DNA of 64,000 bases, from positions 1 through 64,000 of the forward strand of contig NZ_QUAJ01000015.1 in assembly GCF_003391055.1 (NCBI RefSeq), written 5' to 3'. The DNA is from Psychrilyobacter piezotolerans. Its GTDB lineage: Bacteria > Fusobacteriota > Fusobacteriia > Fusobacteriales > Fusobacteriaceae. Numbering within the stretch: position 1 is the first letter of the stretch; each line of letters begins with the position of its first letter. A program made the translations under genes and the position numbers. Below the pieces are notes generated by a model. It was not told where the DNA came from. It saw only the letters and a list, made by a program, of their open reading frames with translations, and did no database searches. Positions 9,643-18,920 of the stretch are shown here, in pieces.

Positions 9643-9667
9643 GTTTGCCCGCCTCCGGCGGGCAAAC
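9643..9667. repeat. Isolated GC-rich perfect hairpin between dapF and the lysine operon
   Basis: An 11-bp perfect stem, gtttgcccgcc with ggcgggcaaac, and a 3-base loop, in DNA that is otherwise very AT-rich. There is no T-run on either side, so it is not a standard terminator. It may be a pause or mRNA-processing hairpin, or a short dispersed palindrome. Nothing else is seen in 9524-9803. Confidence 0.6.
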
Positions 9668-9803
9668 AGCTCTCTATTTTCTTTAAAATCAAAAAAATAT
9701 TAAATTTTATATAAAATTTTTAAAAAAATTAAAACATAACCTCAATATTCACAGGGCTTTAACTAGCGCGAAACAATAGTAAATAATATTTTATATCCAT
9801 GGC

Positions 9804-10952
9804 TTAATTTGATCTATATTTTTCCATATAATCTTCTATCTTATCCAGGGCTGTTTTTAAAATTTCTACAGGTTTGGTACAGGAAATTCTGAAATATCCC
9901 TCTACCCCAAAGGCTATTCCAGGAACTACAGCCACATGTTTGTTTTCAAGTAAGTCTAAGGCAAAATCCAAAGATGAAGTCAGATTAAAATTACCCAAAG
10001 AGCCGAAGATATAAAATGATCCTTTTGGCCGGAGGGTGACTATACCCATAGAGTTTAACCTGTTATATACATACTCACACCTTTTTTTATATTCTTTTGT
10101 ATAGGAAGACATATCTGAACATTTAGACAGTGCGATGTATCCGCCGTATTCTGAAACTATTGAAGGTGCGGTAATGGTATATTGATGAACCTTTATCAGC
10201 TGGTCTTTAAGTTTTTTAGAGGTTAAAATATACCCTAAACGCCAGCCGGTCATAGAATGGGATTTTGAAAACCCGTTGATTAATATTATTTTTTCTTTAA
10301 GAAAGTCATATTTTCCTACGGAAATAAAGTCATCATCAAAAACAATCTCGCTGTATATTTCATCGGAGATAATATAGATATCTTTATCCCTTAAGAAGTT
10401 CATAATTTCATCTAAGTTTTTTTTAGATAAAATCATTCCCGACGGATTGTTGGGATAATTTAAGATAAGTGCCTTAGTCTTAGGGGTAAGGTGTTTTTTT
10501 AAAGTCTCCACTGTAAGCTGTAATTCATCGGTCGTGGTATCGATAAATACTGATACCCCCCCATTCAAATCTATATTGGGAAGGTATCCGGGGTAAAAAG
10601 GCAGGGGAATCAGGACTTCATCCCCTTCATTTAAGATAGCTCTCAGAGTGGTAGAGATAGCCTCAGTAGCACCTGCTGTGACAATAACCTCATCTATTTT
10701 GTAGGATGAACCATATTTAGTATTATAAAAATTTACTATCTCTTCCCTTATTTCCAGAGACCCTCCTAACATAGGGTATCCCATCCTATTATTTTTCATA
10801 TAAAGGGTAGTTTCTTCTACTATTTCACAGGGGATAGGCAGATCAGGTTCTCCAACAGTGAGGTTGATAACGTCTTTATATTCCCTGCTCTTTATAGATA
10901 TTTGCCTGATAAGGGAGATCTCTTTATTTATTACTTTAGGATTTATATTCAT
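9804..10952 (-). CDS. Class I aminotransferase, probable N-acetyl-LL-diaminopimelate aminotransferase
   Basis: A 382-residue pyridoxal-phosphate enzyme. The PLP lysine is in INGFSKSHSMTGWRLGY, the Asn/Pro motif is LNYPNNPSG, and the C-terminal Arg is in FRISCTKP. By sequence alone it is a general class I enzyme; its place directly after dapH argues for the N-acetyl-2-amino-6-ketopimelate transamination step (PatA-type) of the acetylase branch. I chose the ATG at 10952 with ggagg 5 bases upstream; a TTG at 10964 overlaps that site. It is the last gene of the riboswitch-led operon. Confidence 0.87.
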   Translation of the reverse strand: MNINPKVINKEISLIRQISIKSREYKDVINLTVGEPDLPIPCEIVEETTLYMKNNRMGYPMLGGSLEIREEIVNFYNTKYGSSYKIDEVIVTAGATEAISTTLRAILNEGDEVLIPLPFYPGYLPNIDLNGGVSVFIDTTTDELQLTVETLKKHLTPKTKALILNYPNNPSGMILSKKNLDEIMNFLRDKDIYIISDEIYSEIVFDDDFISVGKYDFLKEKIILINGFSKSHSMTGWRLGYILTSKKLKDQLIKVHQYTITAPSIVSEYGGYIALSKCSDMSSYTKEYKKRCEYVYNRLNSMGIVTLRPKGSFYIFGSLGNFNLTSSLDFALDLLENKHVAVVPGIAFGVEGYFRISCTKPVEILKTALDKIEDYMEKYRSN

Positions 10953-10977
10953 GCTGACCTCCAATTAATCTTTAACA

Positions 10978-11691
10978 TTACTTTATAACTCTTAAATCTT
11001 CCATAATTTCAGTCTTGCCAGCAGTCTTTTCATCCTTATCTTTGATTATTCTGGCCGGGTTTCCAGCTACCACAACACCAGCAGGTACGTTTTTTATAAC
11101 GATAGCTCCGGCAGCCACAACAGCTCCCTTACCGACCCTGACACCTTCCAGGATTACTGCATTAGCACCTATAACCACATCATCTTCTATGACAACAGGA
11201 TCAGCACTAGGCGGTTCGATTACACCAGCCAAAACAGCCCCTGCACCGATATGACAATTTTTACCTACAGTGGCTCTGCCTCCCATGACTACATTTAAAT
11301 CTATCATGGTACCGGAACCTATTTTAGAGCCGATATTTATAACAGCCCCCATCATGATAACAGCATTGTCTCCAATCTCTACCATATCTCTGATGATAGC
11401 TCCAGGTTCGATTCTGGCGTGGATATTTTTGGTATCCAACATTGGAATGGCTGAGTTTCTCCGGTCACTCTCTATATGGGAATCGGAGATTAAATGTGCG
11501 TTGGCGGTTAAAATTTCATTGACTTCGTCCCACTCTCCAAAGATTGTCTTACTGTTTTTGCATCCAAAGACTTTGCAGTTTAAGAAATCTATCCCTTCTA
11601 AATCTCCGTTAAGATAGACTTTCACAGGGGTTGATTTGGTAGAATTTTTAATATATTGAATTATTTCATGGGCGTTATTTAATTTAGTCAT
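10978..11691 (-). CDS. dapH: Tetrahydrodipicolinate N-acetyltransferase
   Basis: A 237-residue enzyme that acetylates tetrahydrodipicolinate with acetyl-CoA, committing the pathway to the acetylase branch. An N-terminal alpha/beta domain of about 90 residues precedes a left-handed beta helix of hexapeptide repeats (from about [20 protein letters not shown] to [16 protein letters not shown]). The N-terminal domain sets DapH apart from the succinylating DapD. It lies between dapB and the aminotransferase, in pathway order. Confidence 0.93.
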   Translation of the reverse strand: MTKLNNAHEIIQYIKNSTKSTPVKVYLNGDLEGIDFLNCKVFGCKNSKTIFGEWDEVNEILTANAHLISDSHIESDRRNSAIPMLDTKNIHARIEPGAIIRDMVEIGDNAVIMMGAVINIGSKIGSGTMIDLNVVMGGRATVGKNCHIGAGAVLAGVIEPPSADPVVIEDDVVIGANAVILEGVRVGKGAVVAAGAIVIKNVPAGVVVAGNPARIIKDKDEKTAGKTEIMEDLRVIK

Positions 11692-11748
11692 AAGATGTTC
11701 TCCTTTTAAAATATATTTTTTATAGTCTATGAACTGTCACGTTGCTTT

Positions 11749-12486
11749 TTAGTTGAAAATATCCTTCATTGTGTAGAATCCTGGATTTTGATTATAAAGC
11801 CAGGTTGCTCCCTTGAGGGCTCCATTAACAAAGATCATCTTAGAATGGGCCTCATGCTTTATCTCTATCACTTCATCCTCCCCGGCAAAGATCACGGAGT
11901 GTTCCCCCACTATACTTCCCCCACGGACTACATGGACTCCGATCTCCTCCTTCTTTCTTGGAGCAATTCCTTCCCGGCCGTAAATTAATTCCCTTTTAGA
12001 ACTTAGGGTATTATTTATTTTTGTAAGGAGTGATTGTGCTGTCCCGCTGGGGGCATCGATTTTTTTATTGTGATGTTTTTCAATCAATTCAATATCCCAG
12101 TCTTCCAATGAAGAAACCAGGGTCTCTAATAATTCTGTAATCAGATTTATTCCAAGGGAGGTATTGGTTGCCTTGAGTATAGGAACCACCTGGGATGCCT
12201 TCTTTATTTTTTCCAGTTCTTCCCCGCTGTGTCCTGTGGTAGCAATCAGTGTGGGAATGTTATGAGCTGTGATCCATGGAAGAATTTTTTCCGAGTTGCT
12301 GTAATGGGAAAAATCTATCAGAACATCGGGAACAACAGAAAGATTTTCTAAAGTTTCTACGATCCTGTGGTCTTTTCCCGATGAAAAAGCATCGATTATC
12401 CCGGTTAAATTTAAGTTTTTGCTTTTATCGATGGTGTCACAGAGAAGCTTACCCATCTGTCCCCATCCGTATACTGCTATATTCAA
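11749..12486 (-). CDS. dapB: 4-hydroxy-tetrahydrodipicolinate reductase
   Basis: A 245-residue NAD(P)H-dependent reductase acting on the DapA product. The N-terminal nucleotide-binding loop is YGWGQMGKLL and the substrate/catalytic motif is EKHHNKKIDAPSGTA, with GREG and VRGGSIVGEH further on. It is a little shorter than the E. coli enzyme (273), as in Firmicutes and Thermotoga relatives. It follows dapA by 14 bases with its own aaggaggc site. Confidence 0.93.
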   Translation of the reverse strand: MNIAVYGWGQMGKLLCDTIDKSKNLNLTGIIDAFSSGKDHRIVETLENLSVVPDVLIDFSHYSNSEKILPWITAHNIPTLIATTGHSGEELEKIKKASQVVPILKATNTSLGINLITELLETLVSSLEDWDIELIEKHHNKKIDAPSGTAQSLLTKINNTLSSKRELIYGREGIAPRKKEEIGVHVVRGGSIVGEHSVIFAGEDEVIEIKHEAHSKMIFVNGALKGATWLYNQNPGFYTMKDIFN

Positions 12487-12500
12487 AATACTGCCTCCTT

Positions 12501-13382
12501 TTAGATTAGATTTAATTTTCCCATCTCTATTTTTAAAAGCTCAAGAGATTCGGAACTCATTTCCCATAGGGGCTGCCTTACTCCTCCAACCTTTAAATTC
12601 ATGAGATTCATAGCAGACTTCACAGGTATTGGGTTGGTCTCTATAAACAAAGAATTTACAAAAGCATTCAGAGAAAGCTGTAAATCTCTAGATTTAGTAA
12701 GATCTCCCTCCAGGTAAGACATCACAAGGTTATGAGTTTCCAGAGGCATGACATTTGCCAGGACAGAGATAACCCCTACACCTCCCAGGGAAAGAACAGG
12801 AACTATGATGTCGTCATTACCTGAGTAGATAGAAAAATCATTTTCACAGACTCTGGCTATCTCAGCTAAGTAGGAGATATCTCCGCTGGCTTCCTTGATC
12901 CCGACTATATTTTTATGGGCGCTCAATTCAACAACTACATCAACGGGAATATTCATTCCGGTTCTTCCTGGAACATTGTATAAGATAATAGGGATATTTA
13001 CCCTGTCAGCAATGGCTGTATAATGATTGATCAATCCCTGTCTGTTGGTTTTATTGTAATAGGGAGTCACGATGAGGAGACCATCGGCTCCGGCTCTTTC
13101 ACATTCAAGGCCTAATTTGATTCCGTGCCGGGTATCGTTGCTGCCGCTTCCTGCTATTACAGGAATCCTTCCCCTGACTATCTCAACACTTCTTCCGACT
13201 AATTCTATATGTTCTTCATCTGTAAGGGTAGATGCTTCACCGGTGGTGCCTGCTATTATCAGGGCATCGGTTTTATTTTCTATATGCCACTCTATGAGTT
13301 CTTCTAATTTAGTGTAATTGATACTCATATCCTCGTTGAAGGGAGTGATAAGAGCTACCCCGGATCCTTTAAAAATTCCCAT
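12501..13382 (-). CDS. dapA: 4-hydroxy-tetrahydrodipicolinate synthase
   Basis: A 293-residue TIM-barrel aldolase that condenses aspartate semialdehyde with pyruvate. Family features are visible: AGTTGEASTL, the catalytic Tyr in LYNVPGRTG, and the Schiff-base Lys in GIKEASGD, with YSGNDDIIVP near the C-terminus. Standard length. A ggagg site precedes the ATG. It is third in the operon after lysC and asd. Confidence 0.96.
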   Translation of the reverse strand: MGIFKGSGVALITPFNEDMSINYTKLEELIEWHIENKTDALIIAGTTGEASTLTDEEHIELVGRSVEIVRGRIPVIAGSGSNDTRHGIKLGLECERAGADGLLIVTPYYNKTNRQGLINHYTAIADRVNIPIILYNVPGRTGMNIPVDVVVELSAHKNIVGIKEASGDISYLAEIARVCENDFSIYSGNDDIIVPVLSLGGVGVISVLANVMPLETHNLVMSYLEGDLTKSRDLQLSLNAFVNSLFIETNPIPVKSAMNLMNLKVGGVRQPLWEMSSESLELLKIEMGKLNLI

Positions 13383-13404
13383 AATTCCTCCTGTTTAAAA
13401 AATA

Positions 13405-14391
13405 TTATTTTTTTATCAATAATTCAGCGATTTGCACGGTATTTGTGGCAGCTCCTTTTCTGATGTTATCGGCTACTACCCATAGATTTATTCCATTTTT
13501 CACACTGTAGTCCCTTCTGATTCTGCCTACAAATACTTCATCAAACCCGCTGGCATTTATAGGCATTGGATAGATATTGTTTTTTACATCATCCTGCAGG
13601 ACAATACCTTCTTTATTTTTAAGTGCTTCTTTTAACTCACTTAGATCGAACTCTTTTTCAAACTCTAAGTTAACCGATACAGAATGACCGTTTTCCACGG
13701 GAACTCTGACACAGGTAGAAGTAATTGCCAACTCCGGTTTATTTAAAATTTTTCTGGTTTCATCGATCATCTTCAACTCTTCCTTAGTGTATCCGCTTTC
13801 TGTAAAGTCATCTATATGGGGAAGGCAGTTGAAGGCTATGGGGTAGGGGTAATTTGAAGGTTCTTTTCCTTCTATCCCATTTTTTAGATCTTCAACTCCG
13901 GCTACTCCGGATCCGGATACAGCCTGATAGGTAGAATAGATAACTCTTTTTATCCCATAGAGATCATCCAATACCTTTAGAGGAACCGCCACCTGGATGG
14001 TGGAACAATTAGGGTTAGCGATGAGTAAATTATCCTTTATTGCTTCCGGATTCACTTCCGGTACCACTAAGGGAACAGCCGGATCCATCCTCCATGCACT
14101 GCTGTTATCTATAACTGTAATCCCACAAGAAACAGCCACGGGAGCCATTTCTCTGCTCAGATCCCCTCCGGCAGAAAATAAAGCTATGTCTATCTTCTTA
14201 GAAAAAGATTCTGGTTTAAGTTCCTCTACTATATATGTTTTATTTTTAAAATTAATTTTTGTTCCACAGGATCTGGATGAGGCTAAAAGGTAGAGGTTAT
14301 CTATGGGAAAATTTCTTTCCTCCAATACCTTGAGAAAGGTTCTTCCGACCATTCCGGTAGCTCCTACAATGGCAATGTTATATTTTTTCAT
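13405..14391 (-). CDS. asd: Aspartate-semialdehyde dehydrogenase
   Basis: A 328-residue NADPH enzyme reducing aspartyl phosphate. The nucleotide loop is GATGMVGRTF, the catalytic Cys lies in NPNCSTIQ, and VENGHSVSV holds the conserved His of the family. The FENPIA-like region reads YPIAFNCLPHID, as in Gram-positive and fusobacterial types. It lies 23 bases after lysC and shares its riboswitch. Confidence 0.95.
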   Translation of the reverse strand: MKKYNIAIVGATGMVGRTFLKVLEERNFPIDNLYLLASSRSCGTKINFKNKTYIVEELKPESFSKKIDIALFSAGGDLSREMAPVAVSCGITVIDNSSAWRMDPAVPLVVPEVNPEAIKDNLLIANPNCSTIQVAVPLKVLDDLYGIKRVIYSTYQAVSGSGVAGVEDLKNGIEGKEPSNYPYPIAFNCLPHIDDFTESGYTKEELKMIDETRKILNKPELAITSTCVRVPVENGHSVSVNLEFEKEFDLSELKEALKNKEGIVLQDDVKNNIYPMPINASGFDEVFVGRIRRDYSVKNGINLWVVADNIRKGAATNTVQIAELLIKK

Positions 14392-14414
14392 GATCTCCTC
14401 CTAAATTGGTGTTT

Positions 14415-15617
14415 TTATAAATCAAATTCTCTGGCTAACATCTCAGTGGCAGTCTTTTTATGATCCTTAGAGATTGTACATGAAATACTGATCTCAGAAG
14501 TAGTTATATGATAAAAAGGAATTTTATTTTCAGCCAGAGTATTAAACACCTTGGCTGCCACACCGGAATGACTTACCATTCCAATTCCAACCAATGAAAT
14601 CATGATTAAGTCAGATTTTATTTCTATGGAAATTTCCTCGAATTTATTTTTTAATTCCTCGATGGCTTTCTTTAAAAGTGATTCTTCCCTTTTAAAACAG
14701 CTAAAGGAAAGATCTAAGGTTCCTGCAGTAGTAATGTTTTGGCTGATCATATCGATATTTAACTCAAATTTACCCAAGGTGTTAAAAATACCTGCTACCA
14801 AGCTCTCTGAATAGGGAAGGTGCTGGATATTTACCATAAAAATATCCTCATTTAAGGTGATACCGGTAATGGGTTTATCCTCCATAATCTCATCTTGATT
14901 TAATATAAGGGTACCGTCATGATCCCTCAAACTTTCTCCCACATAGATGGGAACGTTATATTTTTTTCCCAGCTCTACAGCCCTTGTTTCCATGATACCG
15001 GCTCCTAAATTTGCCATCTCCATCATCTCCTCGTATGATATATATTTTATTTTTTTTGCATCGGAATATACTCTGGGATCGATGCTGTAAATTCCATCCA
15101 CATCGGTGTAAATTTCACACCGTGCACCTAAACTGGCAGCCAGGGCTACAGCACTGGTATCCGATCCTCCTCTGCCCAGGGTAGTGATATCCCCTTTTTG
15201 GTTCATCCCCTGAAATCCGGCCACAATGACTACTTTTCCGCGATTCAAATGGGAAATTATTATTTTAGGATCGACACTCTTAATCCTGCTTTTAGTGTGA
15301 TGACCTATGGTGGTTATTCCTGCCTGGGATCCTGTAAGAGAGATGGATTTTTTCCCCAACTCATTTAAGGCCATGGATAACAGGGCAACAGTTTGCTGCT
15401 CACCGGTAGCCATAAGGCTGTCCAATTCCCTTATATTTGGTGTTTCAGAAATTTTTTTAGCCATCTCAATCAGTTTATTGGTGGTTTTCCCCATGGCAGA
15501 GGCAACTACAACAATCTGCTCCCCTGCATCACTTAATTTTGAGATGTGGGAGGCTATATTTTTTATCTTATCTAAGTCAGCCAGTGAACTTCCTCCATAT
15601 TTGTGTACAACGATCAT
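14415..15617 (-). CDS. lysC: Aspartate kinase
   Basis: A 400-residue kinase that phosphorylates aspartate, the first step of the lysine/threonine/methionine family. The N-terminal kinase domain begins VHKYGGSSLAD and contains TTLGRGGSDTSAVALA; two C-terminal ACT domains (about residues 265-400) suggest allosteric control by an amino acid. It is the first gene behind the lysine riboswitch and terminator, so lysine should repress it at the transcript level. RBS aggagg precedes the ATG. Confidence 0.95.
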   Translation of the reverse strand: MIVVHKYGGSSLADLDKIKNIASHISKLSDAGEQIVVVASAMGKTTNKLIEMAKKISETPNIRELDSLMATGEQQTVALLSMALNELGKKSISLTGSQAGITTIGHHTKSRIKSVDPKIIISHLNRGKVVIVAGFQGMNQKGDITTLGRGGSDTSAVALAASLGARCEIYTDVDGIYSIDPRVYSDAKKIKYISYEEMMEMANLGAGIMETRAVELGKKYNVPIYVGESLRDHDGTLILNQDEIMEDKPITGITLNEDIFMVNIQHLPYSESLVAGIFNTLGKFELNIDMISQNITTAGTLDLSFSCFKREESLLKKAIEELKNKFEEISIEIKSDLIMISLVGIGMVSHSGVAAKVFNTLAENKIPFYHITTSEISISCTISKDHKKTATEMLAREFDL

Positions 15618-15632
15618 ATTTTATTTCCTCCT

Positions 15633-15670
15633 AAAAAAAAACTCTCCAGTAGTGGGAACTACTGAAGAGT
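15633..15670 (-). terminator. Riboswitch expression platform terminator
   Basis: On the minus strand a 13-bp stem (actcttcagtagt with actactggagagt, one mismatch) is followed by eight T. It stands between the lysine aptamer and lysC and should form when lysine is bound. Confidence 0.9.
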
Positions 15671-15720
15671 AAAAATTACATCCATATCAAAAAACAAGAT
15701 AAAAGATTAATCTATGACTT

Positions 15721-15889
15721 CAAATAGCACCCCATTACCTGATTATGATAATGACAGTTATATGGATCTTATCCATATCCCCAGCATAAATTCTTGCAAA
15801 ATCCACACTTCGGCAATTACACCTTTCAAAACAGATCCTAAAATGCCTTCTCCCTGTTTTTACTATTTGTACTCGCAACCTCTATTTTT
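15721..15889 (-). promoter_or_regulatory. Lysine riboswitch (L box) aptamer
   Basis: Reading the minus strand, P1 is closed by aaaatag near 15887 and ctatttg near 15721. Between them, in L-box order, are agaggttgcgag, agta, aaaggtgtaattgccgaag, gctgg, actgtca and ggggtgct. About 170 nt is the normal aptamer size. With the terminator at 15633-15670 it forms a standard OFF switch for lysC-asd-dapA-dapB-dapH-aminotransferase. Confidence 0.92.
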
Positions 15890-16041
15890 ATTATTTGAAG
15901 TAAGTATATACTAAATGCAAAACAAAATAAAATATAGATAATGTATATGTTATGTATACTATATATATATTAAATTTTTAAATACATGTAGTATATGTAT
16001 AACATAAATAATATATATTTTTAAATAACAAAAAAATGAGG

Positions 16042-16063
16042 TTTACTCTTATTTAAGAGTAAA
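16042..16063. repeat. Hairpin in the divergent lysC/deacetylase promoter region
   Basis: tttactctt and aagagtaaa pair over 9 bp with a 4-base loop, 44 bases before the deacetylase start. A longer imperfect inverted repeat (around gtatatgttatgtatacta and tagtatatgtataacata, 15943-16008) lies further upstream. Possibly an operator or a hairpin guarding the riboswitch from antisense transcripts; no known site is recognised. Confidence 0.45.
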
Positions 16064-16106
16064 ATATTAAAAAATAATATAAATAATTTGTTTTTAAGGA
16101 GGAAGA

Positions 16107-17249
16107 GTGGAAAAAATAACAGAAAATATGAAGAAATACAGGAGAAATTTGCATGAAATCCCGGAATTGGGATATATGGAAAAAAAGACCCAAACTTACC
16201 TGCTCCAAGAGATAAAAAAGATGGGGTATGAGCCCGAGATAATTTGCGGAACCGGAATCTATGTCTATCTGGATGGAAATTCCAAGGAAACCTATGGGTT
16301 CAGGACGGATATGGATGCTTTAACTATTTTAGAAGAAACGGGAGTTTCTTATGAGTCTAAACACACGGGACTCATGCATGCCTGCGGGCATGACGGTCAT
16401 ATGGCAACCCTATTGGGGTTTATGGATTATTTAAGGGGGAAAAAATTAAAGAAAAATATCTTAATAATTTTTCAGCCTGCCGAGGAAGGACCGGGAGGAG
16501 CCAAAGATATTGTAACTAGTGGAATTTTAGAAAAATATAATGTTGTGGGGATCTTCGGACTTCATCTCTTTCCTAAGCTGGAGGAAGGAATAATCGGCTG
16601 CAGAGCAGGGGGATTTATGGCCAAGGCAGCCGAGATCAATATAGTTATCAGAGGAAAGAGCGGTCATGGGGGACAGCCTCATTTGGGAGTGGATTCCATC
16701 CAGGCAGCCGGGAAGATGCTGGAAGGGTTTAATCTGATTACCTCAAAATTTATAGCTCCCTTTGATCCCAGTATAATAGCCATAGGGAAAATAGAGGGGG
16801 GAACCATAAGGAATATCATTCCGGAAGTTACCCGGATGGAGGGGACTATCAGGGCTTTTTCTACAGAGACCTTTAATTTTATCGTAAATAAAATAAGGGA
16901 TATAGCCCGTGGGATGGAACTCAGTTATGGGGTAGAAATAGAGATAGATCTGGCCGAAGGATATCCCCCTGTCATAAATGACAGGGAATATTATGATGTT
17001 CTGGAAGACGTTGTCAGAGGGGAAGAAAAGCTGAAATTTCAAGAGATAGATCCGGAGATGCTGGCAGAGGATTTCGGATTTTATCAGGAGGTAAGCAGGG
17101 GACTTTTTTTCTTTGTGGGAACCAAAAATGAGGACCTTGGTTATGTAGAATCCCTGCATAATTCCAAATTTAATTTTGACGAGAAAGTATTGGAAAACGG
17201 GCTCAGGGTATACAGGGGTATCTGTAAGAAATTAGGGATCTTGGATTAA
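16107..17249 (+). CDS. M20D peptidase-like amidohydrolase, probable N-acetyl-diaminopimelate deacetylase
   Basis: A 380-residue metal-dependent hydrolase. Typical M20D features are LHEIPELGY at the N-terminus, GFRTDMDAL, MHACGHDGHMA (metal His/Asp), FQPAEEGPGGA and the dimerisation domain with GKSGHGGQPH. Family members also cleave hippurate or N-acyl amino acids; the deacetylase role is inferred from its position next to a lysine operon that has dapH and an aminotransferase but no other deacetylase. The start is GTG, with aaggagg 4 bases upstream. It is outside the riboswitch transcript. Confidence 0.87.
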   Translation: MEKITENMKKYRRNLHEIPELGYMEKKTQTYLLQEIKKMGYEPEIICGTGIYVYLDGNSKETYGFRTDMDALTILEETGVSYESKHTGLMHACGHDGHMATLLGFMDYLRGKKLKKNILIIFQPAEEGPGGAKDIVTSGILEKYNVVGIFGLHLFPKLEEGIIGCRAGGFMAKAAEINIVIRGKSGHGGQPHLGVDSIQAAGKMLEGFNLITSKFIAPFDPSIIAIGKIEGGTIRNIIPEVTRMEGTIRAFSTETFNFIVNKIRDIARGMELSYGVEIEIDLAEGYPPVINDREYYDVLEDVVRGEEKLKFQEIDPEMLAEDFGFYQEVSRGLFFFVGTKNEDLGYVESLHNSKFNFDEKVLENGLRVYRGICKKLGILD

Positions 17250-17270
17250 AAAAATTACTATTAAAATAAA

Positions 17271-17300
17271 AAAAGCTGAGACGAGTCTCAGCTTTTTATT
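17271..17300. terminator. Bidirectional terminator between deacetylase and ABC-F genes
   Basis: An 11-bp stem, aaaagctgaga with tctcagctttt, loop cgag, flanked by A and T runs on both sides. It serves both convergent genes. Confidence 0.92.
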
Positions 17301-18920
17301 TTAATTATACATCTCTGCAAGTCTGGCTTCTACACCTTCGTCTTTGATATATTCATCAAATTCCATCAACTTATCGACGATTCCGTTAGGAGTTATCTCG
17401 ATAATTCTATTGGATACAGTCTGGATGAACTCATGGTCATGAGCAGCAAATATGATAGTTCCATTAAATTTGATCAACGCTTTATTGAGTGAAGTGATAG
17501 ATTCAAGATCTAAATGGTCTGTAGGGTTGTCGAATAAGTAAACGTTAGCTCCTGTCATCATTGTTTTAGATAACATACATCTTACTTTTTCCCCTCCAGA
17601 AAGAACACTAGGTTTCTTCTGAGAATCTTCACCGGCAAATAACATTCTTCCTAAGAATCCTCTGATGAAACTCTCATGGGGATCAGGTGAGTATGGTCTT
17701 AACCAGTCGATAAGGTCGGTTCCACTGTCTGCTTTAAAGTATTCCGAGTTATCTCTAGGCATATAACCTAGAGAAGTTGTTACTCCCCAAGTGATGCTAC
17801 CTGAATCAGGTTCTATCTCTCCAGCCAGGATCTTGATAAGTGTTGTTTTAACGATATCGTTTTTAGCTAAGAGTACTACCTTATCTCCGGTGTTGACAGT
17901 AAATGAGATATTGTCTAATACCTTTACCCCGTCGATAGTTTTAGTTACATTTTCAATCTTTAACATGTTGTTCCCGGCATCTCTTTCAGATTTGAATTCG
18001 ATGAATGGATATTTTCTGTTTGAAACCTGCATATCTTCAAACTTTAAGTTGTCCAGCATCTTTTTTCTTGCTGTTGCCTGGTTTGACTTTGAAGCATTGG
18101 CACTGAACCTGGCGATGAAGGTCTGTAATTCTTCTCTTTTTTGCTCTAATTTTTTATTTTTATTTCTCATTAATTCTAATACAACCTGACTTGATTCGTA
18201 CCAGAAATCATAGTTTCCTACGAACATCTTAACTTTACCGTAGTCGATATCAGCAATATGAGTACATACCTTATTTAAGAAATGTCTGTCATGTGATACT
18301 ACGATAACAGTGGCGTCAAAGTTTAATAGGAAATTCTCCAACCAGTTGATAGCATGGATATCCAGACCATTTGTAGGTTCGTCTAATAGAAGTACATCTG
18401 GTTCACCAAATAACGCCTGTGCTAAAAGGATCTTAACCCTTTGAGGTTCTGTAAGTTCATTCATCACTCTATAGTGAATTGAAGGATCTACTCCTAATCC
18501 TGTAAGTAATTTTTCAGCATTAGTTTCAGCAGACCAACCGTCTAATTCCTCTATTCTATCAGTTAAATCTCCAGCTCTCGCATAGTCTTCATCTGTAGCA
18601 TCAGGTTTTGCATAAAGGTCCTCTTGTTCTTTTCTTATAGCATATAGTTCTTTATGTCCCATCATTACTACATTTAAAGCTACTTCATCAGCATGAGCGA
18701 AATGGTCTTGTTGTAGGAAAGATAATCTTTCTCTATGACCTAAGATAACCTCTCCCTCACTAGCATCGATTTGACCAGCCAGGATCTTTAAGAATGTAGA
18801 TTTTCCGGCACCGTTAGCTCCAATAAGTCCGTAACAGTTACCAGGTGTAAACTTGATGTTTACATCATCGAATAATTTTTTTCCAGGGAACATAAGCCCT
18901 AAACCACTAGTTGATATCAT
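17301..18920 (-). CDS. ABC-F family ATPase (YbiT/YkpA-like) with one degenerate ATP site
   Basis: A 539-residue soluble protein with two ABC ATPase domains and no membrane segments; ABC-F proteins act on ribosomes as translation factors. Domain 1 has Walker A GANGAGKST and Walker B VLLLDEPTNGLD, but its signature reads LTEPQR instead of LSGGQ. Domain 2 has a canonical signature LSGGEKVR, but its Walker A is AKNDIVKTT and the Walker B glutamate is Asn (LFDNPTDHLD). All three deviations fall in the same composite site. It is monocistronic, with aggttaac before the ATG. Confidence 0.9.
   Translation of the reverse strand: MISTSGLGLMFPGKKLFDDVNIKFTPGNCYGLIGANGAGKSTFLKILAGQIDASEGEVILGHRERLSFLQQDHFAHADEVALNVVMMGHKELYAIRKEQEDLYAKPDATDEDYARAGDLTDRIEELDGWSAETNAEKLLTGLGVDPSIHYRVMNELTEPQRVKILLAQALFGEPDVLLLDEPTNGLDIHAINWLENFLLNFDATVIVVSHDRHFLNKVCTHIADIDYGKVKMFVGNYDFWYESSQVVLELMRNKNKKLEQKREELQTFIARFSANASKSNQATARKKMLDNLKFEDMQVSNRKYPFIEFKSERDAGNNMLKIENVTKTIDGVKVLDNISFTVNTGDKVVLLAKNDIVKTTLIKILAGEIEPDSGSITWGVTTSLGYMPRDNSEYFKADSGTDLIDWLRPYSPDPHESFIRGFLGRMLFAGEDSQKKPSVLSGGEKVRCMLSKTMMTGANVYLFDNPTDHLDLESITSLNKALIKFNGTIIFAAHDHEFIQTVSNRIIEITPNGIVDKLMEFDEYIKDEGVEARLAEMYN

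Noticed and set aside
15714-15914. Plus-strand open frame of 66 codons upstream of lysC
   Set aside because: It covers the lysine aptamer, whose conserved boxes on the minus strand explain the sequence.
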